A stretch of 64,000 nucleotides of DNA from Flavobacteriaceae bacterium D16 (GCA_021295155.1 JAJTJC010000036.1:1326807-1390806), one strand, 5' to 3'. Positions 9,617 through 19,908 are shown, numbered from the stretch's first letter. Made by a program: numbers and translations. Notes: a model not told the origin generated them from the letters alone.

Positions 9617-9895
9617 ATGAGCCGCAAACAGATAACAGTACTAGTTTTTCTACTTTTTATTATTGAGTTTGCATTGATGGCCCTATGGTTTTATCTCGTC
9701 CGCCCTGAATCGCAATCCGGGATGGAAATAATTATGGTTGTGCCCATATTATTTGTAGTCAATCTAATCATCGGCCTAATATTCTATTTCATAAAGAAAC
9801 CCATCGGGATTATATTTTTAGGAAATTCAATATTCTGCCCGTTACTCTTTTTTGCTATTTGGATTATGTGGTTCACCTACTGGTCCACATATTAG
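9617..9895 (+). CDS. Small hypothetical membrane protein (92 aa)
   Basis: I do not recognise this protein. It has three predicted membrane helices, about residues 6-28, 38-60 and 64-88, separated by short loops (VRPESQSGME and IKKPIG). There is no signal peptide or enzymatic motif. The gene stands alone, with ~190 nt upstream that hold no gene and ~230 nt downstream in which I see nothing. AT-rich composition and the adjacent tRNA/repeat region suggest accessory DNA. The coding call rests on a plausible ATG and well-organised hydrophobic periodicity. Confidence 0.6.
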   Translation: MSRKQITVLVFLLFIIEFALMALWFYLVRPESQSGMEIIMVVPILFVVNLIIGLIFYFIKKPIGIIFLGNSIFCPLLFFAIWIMWFTYWSTY

Positions 9896-10124
9896 CCTAT
9901 AATACTTTTAATTAAACTACGTTCAATAACGCCTATAACCGGCCTAAGCCTGATGGGTAGGCACAGGCATCGCTCTCCCAGGCATGCGCTTATTTCCTAT
10001 CTTAGTTAAAACAAATCTGGTCCGCTAGGGTCTGCCATTCCTCCGTTCAAGATTTCGGAAGGCTGGCCGCACTCAAGGACCGTGTCATAGCCGGAACCGT
10101 TGTGCACAAACCCTCTAGAATCCA

Positions 10125-10640
10125 CTATTCTTGATTTTTTAGTGTTCTCCAAATCGGTAGAAACAGCAAGCGTGTGAACATATAACCAACCATGGTCAGT
10201 GGATAAATCAAGGATATTAAAAATGGTCCAAATTCACGTTTATAATGAATATTTAAAGCATTCATCAAATTCATTATAAATACTAATAGTCCAATTGAAA
10301 AATATAAAATCACAATCAATCTGGACTTTTTTCTTCGAATTTTGGATATGGCTACCTTCCTGAATAAGTAATAAATAAACCCGAGGTAATTTAGGCTCAT
10401 TATGCCACTGCATAACGCCCATACCGAAGTATCCTCTAACCCGAAACTTGATAATGCTAGCGGAAGGACTGAAAAAAAAGCCCCTACCAATCCTGTATTA
10501 ATTATCAATTCCAGATCAATGGCATCGTTCTTTTTAATAGTAAACTCATCCCTAAATCGGAATGTTGCCACAATTGCAGCAAATCCCACAAACGCAACGG
10601 TAACTTGAGTAAATGTCAATAAAATCGACGATTCTTCCAT
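10125..10640 (-). CDS. Hypothetical four-helix membrane protein (171 aa)
   Basis: No family recognised. The protein starts MEESSILLTFTQVTVAFVGF and has about four membrane helices (residues ~8-25, ~45-66, ~78-95 and ~108-128), with a possible fifth near 140-160. Between helices lie short, basic cytoplasmic loops such as KISKIRRKKSR. No catalytic motif is visible. It is transcribed against both neighbours. The coding sequence is AT-rich compared with the housekeeping genes to the left, in keeping with an accessory origin. The 284 nt to the next gene show no feature I can support. Confidence 0.65.
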   Translation of the reverse strand: MEESSILLTFTQVTVAFVGFAAIVATFRFRDEFTIKKNDAIDLELIINTGLVGAFFSVLPLALSSFGLEDTSVWALCSGIMSLNYLGFIYYLFRKVAISKIRRKKSRLIVILYFSIGLLVFIMNLMNALNIHYKREFGPFLISLIYPLTMVGYMFTRLLFLPIWRTLKNQE

Positions 10641-10924
10641 TGATGCTGGTTTTTATTCTATGTTAAAGTACATAAAACCGATACAGGAAAATAATTAAGC
10701 ATATTCCTTAGAGTTCCTTTATTAAGTTTATTAGTATCCGAACACAACCCACAACCAAGGCTGTAATTCAATTTTCCATTCAAGTCTCGGGAATTACCTA
10801 CATTTAAACAACTTGATTAACAAGCTTGATTTTACTAACATAATTTCAAGCTAGAATTATAGGCAGGACCTTTAGCGGTCATTGTCCCAAACAAACCATA
10901 AAACAATTAACCAACCTTATCAAT

Positions 10925-12226
10925 ATGACTACACCTAAAAAATCATTTGCGCCCTTAAAATCTTCTGATCGTATACAGTCTCTTGACATTATGAGAGGAG
11001 TTGTTCTATTAGGAATACTTATAATGAACATTAATGGTATGGGGCTAGCCGGAGCTTATGGAGACCCAACAGTTTCTGGTGGTTCCACAGGATGGAATCT
11101 TACAACATGGATTACCGCAAATTTTGCATTTGAAGGCACAATGAGAGCACTTTTCTCCCTATTATTTGGAGTTGGAATGTTCATATTTATGGATAGACTT
11201 GAAAAAAAAGGAGCTGGAATAGATGCCGCAAATATTTATTTCAGAAGACTTATCTGGTTACTGGTTTTCGGGTTGATACATGGATATTTATTGCTTTGGA
11301 CCGGTGAAATTCTTTACCAATATGCACTTATGGGTTTTCTGGTGTTTTCCTTTAGAAACTTACCACCTATTAAATTATCGTTTGTAGCAGTATTACTTTT
11401 TTCAATTGGTGCCTTATGGAATTACGCAGATTATAAAAAGGATATAAAATTCATGGAAGAGGTAGCACTTATTGAAACCTTTGAATCAGAAGGTAAAACG
11501 TTATCCAGAGACCTTCAAGAAGTAGCTGTAGAATGGAAAAATATGGAATGGGAAAGATCTCCGGAAGGTATTGCAGAATATAATTCGAATATGAGGAAAG
11601 GGTATTTTGAAGTAGTGGCATTTCTTGCTCCTCAAAATCAACATTTTGATGAAAATTGGCCTTACAGATATGATTTATGGGATGTTCTTAGTATGATGTT
11701 ATTGGGGATCGCCTTATTTAAATGGAAAATTCTTTCGGCAGATAAATCGTATAAATTCTATGCGATAATGGCTGCTTCGGGATATTTGATAGGATTGAGT
11801 ATAAATTATCATGAGATATATTCCATTATGGAGGAGGATTTTTCGCTTTTAAGTTTTTCTAAAGCAAATATTACCTACGATTTGGGAAGAGTTCCTGTAG
11901 CTATCGGCCACGTTGGTGCTATCATGCTATTTTGTAAATTACCTTTATTACGTTGGTTAAAAGGCAGTCTCGCTGCAGTAGGTAAAATGGCATTAACCAA
12001 TTATGTGATGCATTCCGTTTTTGCTATGTTTATTTTTACAGGGGCAGGTTTTGGGCTGTTTGGAACATTCGAGCGTTTTGAGTTATTATACGTCGTATTT
12101 GGTATTTGGATTTTTCAATTAATTGCCAGCCCAATTTGGCTGAAATATTATCAGTATGGTCCCTTGGAATGGATATGGAGAAACCTAAGTTATTTAAAAA
12201 AGCATCCATTAAGGAGGAGAAGTTAA
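10925..12226 (+). CDS. DUF418 family membrane protein (YeiB-like)
   Basis: A 433-residue polytopic protein matching the DUF418/YeiB family. The N-terminal RIQSLDIMRGVVLLGILIMN is the typical opening, with FEGTMRALFSLLFGVG next. The C-terminal DUF418 domain contains GKMALTNYVMHS around residue 355 and a terminal PLEWIWRNLSY segment. Several members are suspected acyltransferase-like or transport-associated membrane proteins, but the function is not established. It stands alone, flanked by non-coding DNA, and is clearly more AT-rich than the genes to its right, consistent with lateral acquisition near the tRNA-Arg gene. Confidence 0.88.
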   Translation: MTTPKKSFAPLKSSDRIQSLDIMRGVVLLGILIMNINGMGLAGAYGDPTVSGGSTGWNLTTWITANFAFEGTMRALFSLLFGVGMFIFMDRLEKKGAGIDAANIYFRRLIWLLVFGLIHGYLLLWTGEILYQYALMGFLVFSFRNLPPIKLSFVAVLLFSIGALWNYADYKKDIKFMEEVALIETFESEGKTLSRDLQEVAVEWKNMEWERSPEGIAEYNSNMRKGYFEVVAFLAPQNQHFDENWPYRYDLWDVLSMMLLGIALFKWKILSADKSYKFYAIMAASGYLIGLSINYHEIYSIMEEDFSLLSFSKANITYDLGRVPVAIGHVGAIMLFCKLPLLRWLKGSLAAVGKMALTNYVMHSVFAMFIFTGAGFGLFGTFERFELLYVVFGIWIFQLIASPIWLKYYQYGPLEWIWRNLSYLKKHPLRRRS

Positions 12227-12311
12227 ACAAGGTGTACATCTTTTTAAGACCGTGTTCTTTATGATGTATGTATCAATTAAATCCTAAATAACACTAACGA
12301 GCGAGCCCAGC

Positions 12312-13397
12312 ATGAAAACAATCCCTTCATCTCCCTTCCAATTTCCCTGTGGTATCCACAGTAAAAACAGGTTTATGCTGGCCCCCATGACCAATACGCA
12401 GAGTCATGCCGATGGAACGCTCTCAGAGGACGAATACCATTGGCTAACCATGAGGGCCAAAGGCGGATTCGGAATCACCATGACCTGCGCCTCGCACGTT
12501 CAGGAAATTGGCCAAGGCTTCCCGGGGCAACTGGGAATTTTCTCCGATGATCATATCCAGGGTCATCAAAAATTAAGCGCAGGTATTAAAGCCTGCGATA
12601 GTTTGGCCGTTGTTCAATTGCACCACGCAGGTATGCGCTCGCCGAAAGAGTTGATAGGAGAAAAGGCAGTTTGTCCCTCAGATCATGAAAAGTACAACGC
12701 CCGTGAGTTAACTTCAGCTGAAGTACATCAACTACGGGATGATTTTATTGCAGCAGCAGTACGGGCCAAAGCGAGTGGGTATGACGGGGTGGAAGTCCAT
12801 GGTGCCCATGGCTACATCCTTACCCAGTTTCTCAGTAGTAAGATCAACAACAGAACAGACGAATATGGGGGTAGTCTTGAAAACAGATCGCGATTGCTAT
12901 TCGAGATTGTGAATGCAATTAGGAAAAAGTGTGGCTCGGATTTCCTACTGGGCGTAAGGCTTTCGCCGGAACGATTTGGAATGAAATTAAGCGAGGTTAA
13001 AGAGGTCACGCACCACCTAATTGACGAAGGGAATATCGACTTTTTAGACATTTCGCTTTGGGATGTTTTTAAACTGCCTGAGGAAGAGGAGCACCAGGGC
13101 CATAGCTTGCTGGATCATTTCACCCAACTCGACTGGCGAGCTGTAAAACTCACCGTAGCCGGAAATATAAGGACCGGAAGCGATGTTAAAAAAGTACTGG
13201 AAGCGGATGTTGATTTTGTGAGTATCGGCCGTGCGGCCATATTGCATCACGACTTCCCAAAACGTGTTATGGAAAATTCAGATTTTAACCCGATTGCAAC
13301 ACCGGTCTCTGCTGACTACTTGCGAAAGGAAGGTTTGGGCGAAAATTTTATCACCTATATGCAACGCTGGGATGGTTTTGTGCTAAATAACAATTGA
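12312..13397 (+). CDS. NADH:flavin oxidoreductase, old yellow enzyme family
   Basis: A 361-residue FMN-dependent TIM-barrel oxidoreductase. It carries NRFMLAPMTN at the first strand, VVQLHHAGMRS, the DGVEVHGAHGYILTQFLS motif around residues 157-175, NNRTDEYGGSLENRSRL, and FVSIGRAAI for phosphate binding near the C-terminus. Family members reduce activated C=C bonds using NAD(P)H; the physiological substrate cannot be predicted. The gene stands alone, 67 nt before the sugar permease region. The start ATG at 12312 gives a complete N-terminus. Confidence 0.9.
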   Translation: MKTIPSSPFQFPCGIHSKNRFMLAPMTNTQSHADGTLSEDEYHWLTMRAKGGFGITMTCASHVQEIGQGFPGQLGIFSDDHIQGHQKLSAGIKACDSLAVVQLHHAGMRSPKELIGEKAVCPSDHEKYNARELTSAEVHQLRDDFIAAAVRAKASGYDGVEVHGAHGYILTQFLSSKINNRTDEYGGSLENRSRLLFEIVNAIRKKCGSDFLLGVRLSPERFGMKLSEVKEVTHHLIDEGNIDFLDISLWDVFKLPEEEEHQGHSLLDHFTQLDWRAVKLTVAGNIRTGSDVKKVLEADVDFVSIGRAAILHHDFPKRVMENSDFNPIATPVSADYLRKEGLGENFITYMQRWDGFVLNNN

Positions 13398-13521
13398 GTT
13401 TGTCCATCCTTAGGAGTTTGTTTGTATTTAACATTCGTCAAAATCCACTATATTACAACCATAATTGAGACAGAGTTACGACTCACAGATTGAAGAATAC
13501 CTAACTAAACAACTAAACCAA

Positions 13522-14988
13522 ATGTCTGATCAACAACAGGATTTCCAACAGAATGAGAGTTATAATTTACCAAAGGTCCTCTTCCTGGCATTCGTCGCTG
13601 CAATAGGGGGTTTTTTATTCGGGTTTGATAGTGGAGTAATAAATGGTACTGTAGACGCCTTGCAAGCTGCATTCGACTCCGATGCCACCGGCACGGGATT
13701 TAATGTGGCTTCTGTACTGCTGGGATGTGTTGTAGGTGCCTTTTTCGCCGGTACTTTGGCCGACAAGTATGGAAGAAAACCAATGATGCTAACGGCTGGG
13801 GTGGTTTTTATCATCAGTGCCTGGGGTTCTGGTATCTCTGAAGGTTCCTTAGAGTTTGTTATTTATCGATTGGTTGGCGGACTAGCCGTAGGTGCAGCCA
13901 GTATATTGGCACCCCTTTATATCAGTGAAATTGCCCCGTCAAAAATCAGAGGCCGATTGGCGACCTTACAACAACTTATGATTGTAATTGGCTTGTTTAT
14001 GGCATTTATGAGCAATTACGCCCTAGCCGGAGTTTCTGGTGGTGCACAGGAAGAGCTCTGGATGGGATTTCAGACCTGGTCCTGGATGTTCTGGGCGGAA
14101 ATACTGCCAGCAGCTTTATTCGTAATTGTTTTGATATTTATACCAGAATCGCCTAGGTATCTGGTTGCTTCAAACCAATCTGAAAAAGCACACAAAGTAC
14201 TTGCTGCAATTGGTAATGCGGCACAGGCTACCGCCAAGGTGGCCGATATTAAATCAACGGTAAGGGTCGACAGTAAGCCCAGGCTAAGTGATATCATCAG
14301 TAAATATACCGGCAAAATACATCCTTTGGTTTGGGTGGGTATCGGCATTGCCGTATTGCAACAGTTTACGGGAATTAATGTGATTTTTTATTATGGTGCT
14401 ACCCTCTGGCAGGCTGCAGGATTTGCGGAGTCAGATGCCTTACTGACTAACGTCATTAGCGGTAGTGTGAACATATTCTTCACTTTTGTAGCTATAATGC
14501 TAATAGACAAGGTTGGTAGAAAACCTTTATTGTTGGTCGGGTCGCTAGGGCAGGCCGTAATGCTTGGTGTACTTGCCTATCTTTTCGGCACGGCAACCGT
14601 GGATAGTGCAAACAATCTGATTTTAGAAGGAAATAATGGTACCTATGCTTTATTGGCGGCTAATGGTTACATTGCCTTTTTTGCGGCCTCCTGGGGTCCG
14701 GTAATGTGGGTTATGCTGGGGGAAATGTTTCCCAATCAATACAGAGGGGCAGCCCTTGCTGTATGTGGTATCGCCCAATGGGGATCTAACTTTGCCATAA
14801 CTATGACCTTCCCTATAATGCTCAACTATCTGGGTCTTGGGGTTTCTTATGGTGTTTATGCCGTCTTTGGTGTGGTAGCCTACTTCTTTGTTAAGGCACT
14901 TGTTAAGGAAACTAAAGGCCGGAGTCTGGAAGATATGTCGCGCGAGCAGGATGAGGAAGAACGAAAACACGCCGCACAGGGGGGTTAA
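13522..14988 (+). CDS. Sugar porter, major facilitator superfamily
   Basis: A 12-helix sugar:H+ symporter or facilitator of the MFS sugar porter family. Signatures are GGFLFGFDSGVINGT in helix 1, DKYGRKP between helices 2 and 3, IPESPRYL after helix 6, DKVGRKPLL between helices 8 and 9, and ETKGRSLED near the C-terminus. The ATG at 13522 gives 488 residues; an upstream TTG at 13465 would add 19 polar residues not expected in this family. Transported sugar unknown (xylose, glucose or similar are all possible). No sugar catabolic genes are adjacent. Confidence 0.9.
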   Translation: MSDQQQDFQQNESYNLPKVLFLAFVAAIGGFLFGFDSGVINGTVDALQAAFDSDATGTGFNVASVLLGCVVGAFFAGTLADKYGRKPMMLTAGVVFIISAWGSGISEGSLEFVIYRLVGGLAVGAASILAPLYISEIAPSKIRGRLATLQQLMIVIGLFMAFMSNYALAGVSGGAQEELWMGFQTWSWMFWAEILPAALFVIVLIFIPESPRYLVASNQSEKAHKVLAAIGNAAQATAKVADIKSTVRVDSKPRLSDIISKYTGKIHPLVWVGIGIAVLQQFTGINVIFYYGATLWQAAGFAESDALLTNVISGSVNIFFTFVAIMLIDKVGRKPLLLVGSLGQAVMLGVLAYLFGTATVDSANNLILEGNNGTYALLAANGYIAFFAASWGPVMWVMLGEMFPNQYRGAALAVCGIAQWGSNFAITMTFPIMLNYLGLGVSYGVYAVFGVVAYFFVKALVKETKGRSLEDMSREQDEEERKHAAQGG

Positions 14989-15078
14989 AAGGGATTGCTT
15001 CAAAACTCCTCAATAAAGATAAAATGACTAACTCATTTTATTCAGGCTTCTTATGGTAACCCTCAATCAAGATTACCT

Positions 15079-16608
15079 ATGAAAAGACTTTTCGCTGCAG
15101 TATTGTTATCTGTACTATTGGGTTGCGCAGACTCAACAGAACAGCCTGTCTCAATAGATCTCGAAGAACTTACCATTGAATCTATTCATCGGGCTTACCA
15201 AAATGGCGAGTTCAATAGTCAGCAATTGGTACAGGCCTACCTGGACCGGATAGACAAGCTTAATCCTTCCATCAATGCCATTACCTATATCAATGAAAAT
15301 GCTTTAGAAGTTGCTAAAAAACTTGATGAAGAGATAGGTGAGAATTATGAACTCAAACCCCTACATGGGATCCCAATTATTGTCAAAGACAACATCAATG
15401 TAAAGGGCATGCCAACAACAGCTGGCTCTATCGCCTTATTGAATTATTATCCTGAAGAGGACGCTTTTATCATTGAGAAGTTGAAGGAAGCGGGTGCCAT
15501 AATCCTGGCCAAATCCAATATGGCTGAGTGGGCATTTTCTCCAATGCATACAGAAAGCGCTACACAGGGTACCACCAGGAATCCATATAATTTAGATTAT
15601 GTGCCGGCAGGATCCAGTGGGGGAACTGCAGCATCTATTGCAGCCAATTTGGGAGCTGTTGGATTAGGAACTGACACGGGTAACTCCATTAGAGGTCCCT
15701 CTTCACACAATTCGCTGGCTGGTTTCAGAACTACATTGGGCTTAATCAGCAGAAGTGGTATAGTACCTCTAATGCTGAGAAATGATGTGGTAGGACCCAT
15801 GTGCCGTTCGGTTGAAGATGCCGTCCGGGTGATGGAGGTGATGGTGGGTTATGATTCAACCGACTTAATTACCAATTACTCACAGGGTAAAACGGAGAAT
15901 AATTACCGGCAATATTTAATTAAAAATGGTTTAGAGGGATCAAGGATCGGGGTGCTTCGTCAAATCATGAACGACAATACCGATCCGGAAATATCAGGTT
16001 TGTTTGATAACGCCTTAAGTGAACTTAAGGTTTTAGGTGCGGAGGTTGTTGACCCAATCGAGGTGCCAAACTTCAGGGAGCTTAGCGAAGATCAATGGTG
16101 CAGTACATTTAAAATAGATTTGGAAACATTTTTAGAGCAGTATGTACAGTCAGATTCCCTTCAAACCATAGAAGATATCATAAAGATTGGCACGCCTTCT
16201 GAATTTGCTGAAAGAAGACTGGAGGGTTATGCCAGTAAAACAGGAAGGTGGGGAAGAGCCCAGACGGAATGTCTTGATGCCTACCAGGACGCAAGGCGCA
16301 TTGCATTCAGAAAGGCAATAAGAGCGGTTATGGATTCACTTGAGCTGGATGCCATCGTTTACCCTTCATGGAACAACAGACCTGCCGGAATAGACAGCTT
16401 TGAGGAGGAATACCTGGGAGACAACAACCAGGTGATCAGTCCGCATACTGGACAACCCGCATTTACTGTTCCGATGGGATTTTTATCTGATAATTTACCA
16501 GCAGGAATTCAATTTCTTGGAAGGATGTACGATGAAGGAACTCTGATCAAATTGGTGTACGCGTATGAACAGGGAACTGCACATAGAAAAGCACCGGTAG
16601 TAGACTAA
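15079..16608 (+). CDS. Amidase-signature lipoprotein
   Basis: A 509-residue secreted amidase. A signal peptide ends in a lipobox with cysteine C16 (LLSVLLGC), so it is probably a lipoprotein. The amidase-signature core is intact: IIVKDNINVKG supplies the catalytic lysine, and GSSGGTAASIAANLGAVGLG with GTDTGNSIRGP supplies the cis-serine and nucleophilic serine. The family hydrolyses amide bonds, and extracytoplasmic members may act on peptides or peptidoglycan-derived amides; the substrate is not known. It converges with the mscS-like gene, the two stops lying one base apart. Confidence 0.88.
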   Translation: MKRLFAAVLLSVLLGCADSTEQPVSIDLEELTIESIHRAYQNGEFNSQQLVQAYLDRIDKLNPSINAITYINENALEVAKKLDEEIGENYELKPLHGIPIIVKDNINVKGMPTTAGSIALLNYYPEEDAFIIEKLKEAGAIILAKSNMAEWAFSPMHTESATQGTTRNPYNLDYVPAGSSGGTAASIAANLGAVGLGTDTGNSIRGPSSHNSLAGFRTTLGLISRSGIVPLMLRNDVVGPMCRSVEDAVRVMEVMVGYDSTDLITNYSQGKTENNYRQYLIKNGLEGSRIGVLRQIMNDNTDPEISGLFDNALSELKVLGAEVVDPIEVPNFRELSEDQWCSTFKIDLETFLEQYVQSDSLQTIEDIIKIGTPSEFAERRLEGYASKTGRWGRAQTECLDAYQDARRIAFRKAIRAVMDSLELDAIVYPSWNNRPAGIDSFEEEYLGDNNQVISPHTGQPAFTVPMGFLSDNLPAGIQFLGRMYDEGTLIKLVYAYEQGTAHRKAPVVD

Positions 16609-16609
16609 A

Positions 16610-17515
16610 CTACCGGGCGGACTGATTTTGGTCTGGAATTGTTGGTATCCTTACGATCTCCAAAGTTGCTGATGCCAGCTCCACTTTGCCGTTTGTTTCA
16701 GCAACAGCCTGTCCAATTCTTTCATTCAGGAGATGCTTTGTACCTCTCCTTTTCATGTAATCGACTATATAGCGCAGGTTAAAATTGATCCAGTTGTCGG
16801 TAAGGGTAATCGCCAGGGTAGGAGCTACTTCTGCGTTTTCTATATAGTATTTGTCTACTACATTTTTCCATTGGGCAATAGATTGTGAAACGTAATCCGA
16901 CAAAGTTTCACTCGCGATATTTATGATTATTTTTTTCGCCAATTCAATATCTGAACCATACCTAATAGGCAAATTGAATTCGTCCCAAATGAACGGGAAG
17001 TCCCTGGAGTAATTGTATACAGGTCCCTTAAAAACAAAGGCATTACTCAACTTAACAATCCGCCCGCTGTAATTGTCACTACCTACCCATTCTCCGATCT
17101 CCATCATGGTGGTATAAATGCTGTCAATATCGATAACGTCACCCTTGATGTTATGAATTTCGATCCTGTCGCCTGGCTTATAAACCTTAACCACAAAAAT
17201 ATATATAGAACCGGCAATACTCAGTATAAGCTCCTGGAGTGTAATGGTTATACCGGCGGTAAGCAGACCAATGGCGAGAGTGAAATCCTTTATATTCCCT
17301 GTGAAGTAGGATAGGGTCAGGACTATCAAAATAAAATACCCAATTACTTCAATCCCTTTTTGGGATTTATAGCGTGTGCTCGAGGAAGGCAGGTTACGCT
17401 TCAACAGCCTTCTCAGGAATTGTATCATCCCAAGTACAAAGATCACCCAAAGCAAATACTTGAGCAGGCTCACCACTATAGGTTGATTCTCTAACCACTC
17501 TTTGATGATCTCCAT
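16610..17515 (-). CDS. MscS-type mechanosensitive ion channel
   Basis: A 301-residue membrane protein of the small-conductance mechanosensitive channel family. N-terminal helices (about residues 13-34, 48-68 and 75-105) precede the pore region around AIGLLTAGITITLQELILSIAG. The beta domain follows, with YKPGDRIEIHNIKGDVIDID and the Tyr-Thr-Thr-Met-Met-Glu-Ile strand. These channels release solutes during osmotic downshift. The C-terminal domain is shorter than in E. coli MscS relatives and ends in a poorly conserved tail. It lies 42 nt downstream of the dienelactone hydrolase gene on the same strand, so co-transcription is possible. Confidence 0.88.
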   Translation of the reverse strand: MEIIKEWLENQPIVVSLLKYLLWVIFVLGMIQFLRRLLKRNLPSSSTRYKSQKGIEVIGYFILIVLTLSYFTGNIKDFTLAIGLLTAGITITLQELILSIAGSIYIFVVKVYKPGDRIEIHNIKGDVIDIDSIYTTMMEIGEWVGSDNYSGRIVKLSNAFVFKGPVYNYSRDFPFIWDEFNLPIRYGSDIELAKKIIINIASETLSDYVSQSIAQWKNVVDKYYIENAEVAPTLAITLTDNWINFNLRYIVDYMKRRGTKHLLNERIGQAVAETNGKVELASATLEIVRIPTIPDQNQSAR

Positions 17516-17557
17516 AATTTCAATCTCACTGATTATTCATTTGCCCGATGGACCGCA

Positions 17558-18445
17558 CTAGGAACTTAAGTGTTTCTCAAAAAATTCAATAGTTCTACTC
17601 CAGGCCAGTTCTGCCGCTTCTTTGTCATACCTGGGTGTGGTATCGTTATGGAAACCATGATTCACCGCGGGATACATATGGGCTGTATATTCCTTATTAT
17701 TCGCTTTCAGGGCGGCCTCATAATCCGGCCATCCTGCATTTACCCTTTTGTCCAGTTCCGCAAAATGCAGTAATAAGGGGGCATTTATTTCCTCAATATC
17801 TTCTTTCGGCTGTCCGCCGTAAAAGGGTACTGCTGCCGCAAGATCAGGAACTTTTACTGCCATCATATTGGAGATCCACCCACCAAAACAAAAACCTACC
17901 ACCCCAACTTTACCTGTACATTCCGGATGGTTTTTCAGGTATTCAAAGGCTGCGATAAAGTCTTCAAGCATTTCATTGCGGTCCCTCTGCCTTTGTAGGG
18001 TTCGGCCATCATCATCATTACCCGGATATCCTCCAAGCGGAGTCAGTGCATCCGGTGCCAGGGAAATAAAACCCGCTAGTCCGGCCCTTCGCCCCACATC
18101 CTCAATATGAGGGTTCAGGCCACGGTTTTCATGAACGACTACAATCCCGGGGAGTTTCCCCTTTTTATCATTAGGCCTGGACAGTAATCCTTTGATTTTA
18201 CCTCCCCCTTTTGGTGATTCGTATTCTATGAATTCAGAATTGAGTCGGGTATCATCCTGACGGACCTGAATCTTGTCTTTATAATTTGGCGAGATAAAAC
18301 TTAGCAGCGAAGCTACGGTAAGTCCACCAATGGCATAGGTGGATAGTTTGTCAATAAATTTCCTGCGATCGATACGGTTGTGGGCATAGTCGTCATACAG
18401 GTCAAAAACTTCCTGACTGATCTGGTCTTTTTTGATAGGCTTCAT
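17558..18445 (-). CDS. Dienelactone hydrolase family protein
   Basis: An alpha/beta hydrolase of 295 residues. The nucleophile elbow GFCFGGW carries the family's cysteine. [10 protein letters not shown] supplies the aspartate and AVNHGFHND the histidine, completing the Cys-Asp-His triad. The N-terminal ~50 residues contain a twin-arginine stretch ([20 protein letters not shown]) followed by a hydrophobic run, suggesting Tat-dependent export or membrane anchoring. The twin arginines lie about 26 residues in, farther than usual. Substrate unknown; the name is a family name and does not imply chloroaromatic degradation. Confidence 0.87.
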   Translation of the reverse strand: MKPIKKDQISQEVFDLYDDYAHNRIDRRKFIDKLSTYAIGGLTVASLLSFISPNYKDKIQVRQDDTRLNSEFIEYESPKGGGKIKGLLSRPNDKKGKLPGIVVVHENRGLNPHIEDVGRRAGLAGFISLAPDALTPLGGYPGNDDDGRTLQRQRDRNEMLEDFIAAFEYLKNHPECTGKVGVVGFCFGGWISNMMAVKVPDLAAAVPFYGGQPKEDIEEINAPLLLHFAELDKRVNAGWPDYEAALKANNKEYTAHMYPAVNHGFHNDTTPRYDKEAAELAWSRTIEFFEKHLSS

Positions 18446-18498
18446 GGGATTTATTTTGGTATAATTTACTCAAAATAACCCACATTTATCAAGTTTTC

Positions 18499-19908
18499 TT
18501 AAAACCACTTAATGGTAAACCTGGCGAACTTCTGTTTAAAGTTGGTATAGGGCGGGTAGAGTATTTCCATAGCCCCAACGGTGTGCTGTTTAAGGATGGC
18601 TCTTTCGTTGGAAAAGGCCCTGAAACCATAAAAACCGTGCGATTTACCAATGCCACTGTTATTGGAACCACCAAAGGGAAGGTTGTGGTTTGCGTATTGG
18701 ACTATATTGTTGTTAATACAGGTGGTTCCCGCACGAGTATTGCTAATAATATCGCGAACAGTTTTGTTGTTTTTGCTATAGATATAAAGGGCAAGTGGTT
18801 TTTCCTTTTGGTTGATAAAAGCTATGGCTTCCTCGGTTGTTCCGTAAGATACCACTGGCAAAATGGGCCCGAAGATCTCATCCTGCATTAAGCTGCTGTT
18901 GTCCGGTGGATTCAAGACCAGAGTGGGAGGGAAGTAGTTCTCTTCAGCATTGATTTGTTCAGGGGCTATAATCTGTCCGCCTTTATCACTGGCTTCTTCC
19001 AGGGACGTTTTAAGTCGTCTAAGATGCCTTGGGTTCACGATTCGCGCATAAGAATCCGATTGGGAAGGTGTCTCCGAATACATGGCCTTAACCTGTTTTT
19101 GGAGCTCCCCAAGGAATGTTTCCCGCACCGATTCCTGAATCAGAAGATAATCAGGGGAAATACAGATCTGCCCGGCATTCATGAATTTCGCCCAGGCTAT
19201 TTTACGTGCAGCGGCTTTTAAATTTGCTGTTTGATCGACAATAGTAGGCGATTTTCCTCCTAATTCCAGGGTAACAGAACTCAGGTGTTGGGCGGCGGCC
19301 TGCATTACCAGTTTCCCGATTCCTGGTGATCCTGTAAAGAAGATGTGGTTGAAGGGAAGTTTCAACAGTTCTTGTGCAACCTCAGCCTCCCCCTCAATAA
19401 GGGCAACTTCATTTTCCGGAAAAACCGCCGCTACAATTTGCTTCATTACTGCTGAAGAATTCGGGGTCATTTCGGAGGGTTTAACAATGACCGTATTCCC
19501 CGCAGCAATAGCGCTAACCAAAGGTCCCAGGGTAAGGTTAAAAGGAAAGTTCCAGGGTGAGATAATCAGGCATACCCCTTTGGGTTCATAACGAACCCAG
19601 GAAGAACTTCCGGCTAAGGGCAGTGGTGTTTCCATTTGTTGCTTGCGCATCCAGGAACGCAGTCGGCTCCTGACAAACTTGATCTCCCCAATAATTTGAT
19701 AAACCTCGGTTAGGTCAGTTTCAGTAGGGTGCTTTTTAAAATCATCGTACAAGGCTTGCCGTATTTGCTCCCTGAACGTTACTTCCACCGCTTTTTTAAG
19801 TGCATTCAGTTTTTTTATGCGGGTTTTGTACGAGGTATTACCCACGGCGAGTTGGTTTTTCTGCTGTGCTTCAAAAAGCGAATAGAATTTATTCTGTGTA
19901 ATATCCAT
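18499..19908 (-). CDS. Aldehyde dehydrogenase (class 3-like)
   Basis: A 469-residue NAD(P)+-dependent aldehyde dehydrogenase. The catalytic glutamate motif is VTLELGGKSP, and the nucleophilic cysteine is in FMNAGQICISPDY (the usual motif has QTC or QIC). The NAD-binding FTGSPGIGKLVMQAA segment is also intact. The short length and the C-terminal FGFRAFSNERAIL style resemble class 3 / fatty-aldehyde dehydrogenases. The physiological aldehyde is not evident. The gene is followed on the same strand by the dienelactone hydrolase gene, with a 53-nt gap, and preceded by ypdA. Confidence 0.9.
   Translation of the reverse strand: MDITQNKFYSLFEAQQKNQLAVGNTSYKTRIKKLNALKKAVEVTFREQIRQALYDDFKKHPTETDLTEVYQIIGEIKFVRSRLRSWMRKQQMETPLPLAGSSSWVRYEPKGVCLIISPWNFPFNLTLGPLVSAIAAGNTVIVKPSEMTPNSSAVMKQIVAAVFPENEVALIEGEAEVAQELLKLPFNHIFFTGSPGIGKLVMQAAAQHLSSVTLELGGKSPTIVDQTANLKAAARKIAWAKFMNAGQICISPDYLLIQESVRETFLGELQKQVKAMYSETPSQSDSYARIVNPRHLRRLKTSLEEASDKGGQIIAPEQINAEENYFPPTLVLNPPDNSSLMQDEIFGPILPVVSYGTTEEAIAFINQKEKPLALYIYSKNNKTVRDIISNTRAGTTCINNNIVQYANHNLPFGGSNNSGIGKSHGFYGFRAFSNERAILKQHTVGAMEILYPPYTNFKQKFARFTIKWF

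Noticed and set aside
13465..13521. TTG start giving a 507-residue sugar porter
   Set aside because: The extra 19 residues are polar and absent from the family; the ATG at 13522 gives a normal N-terminus.
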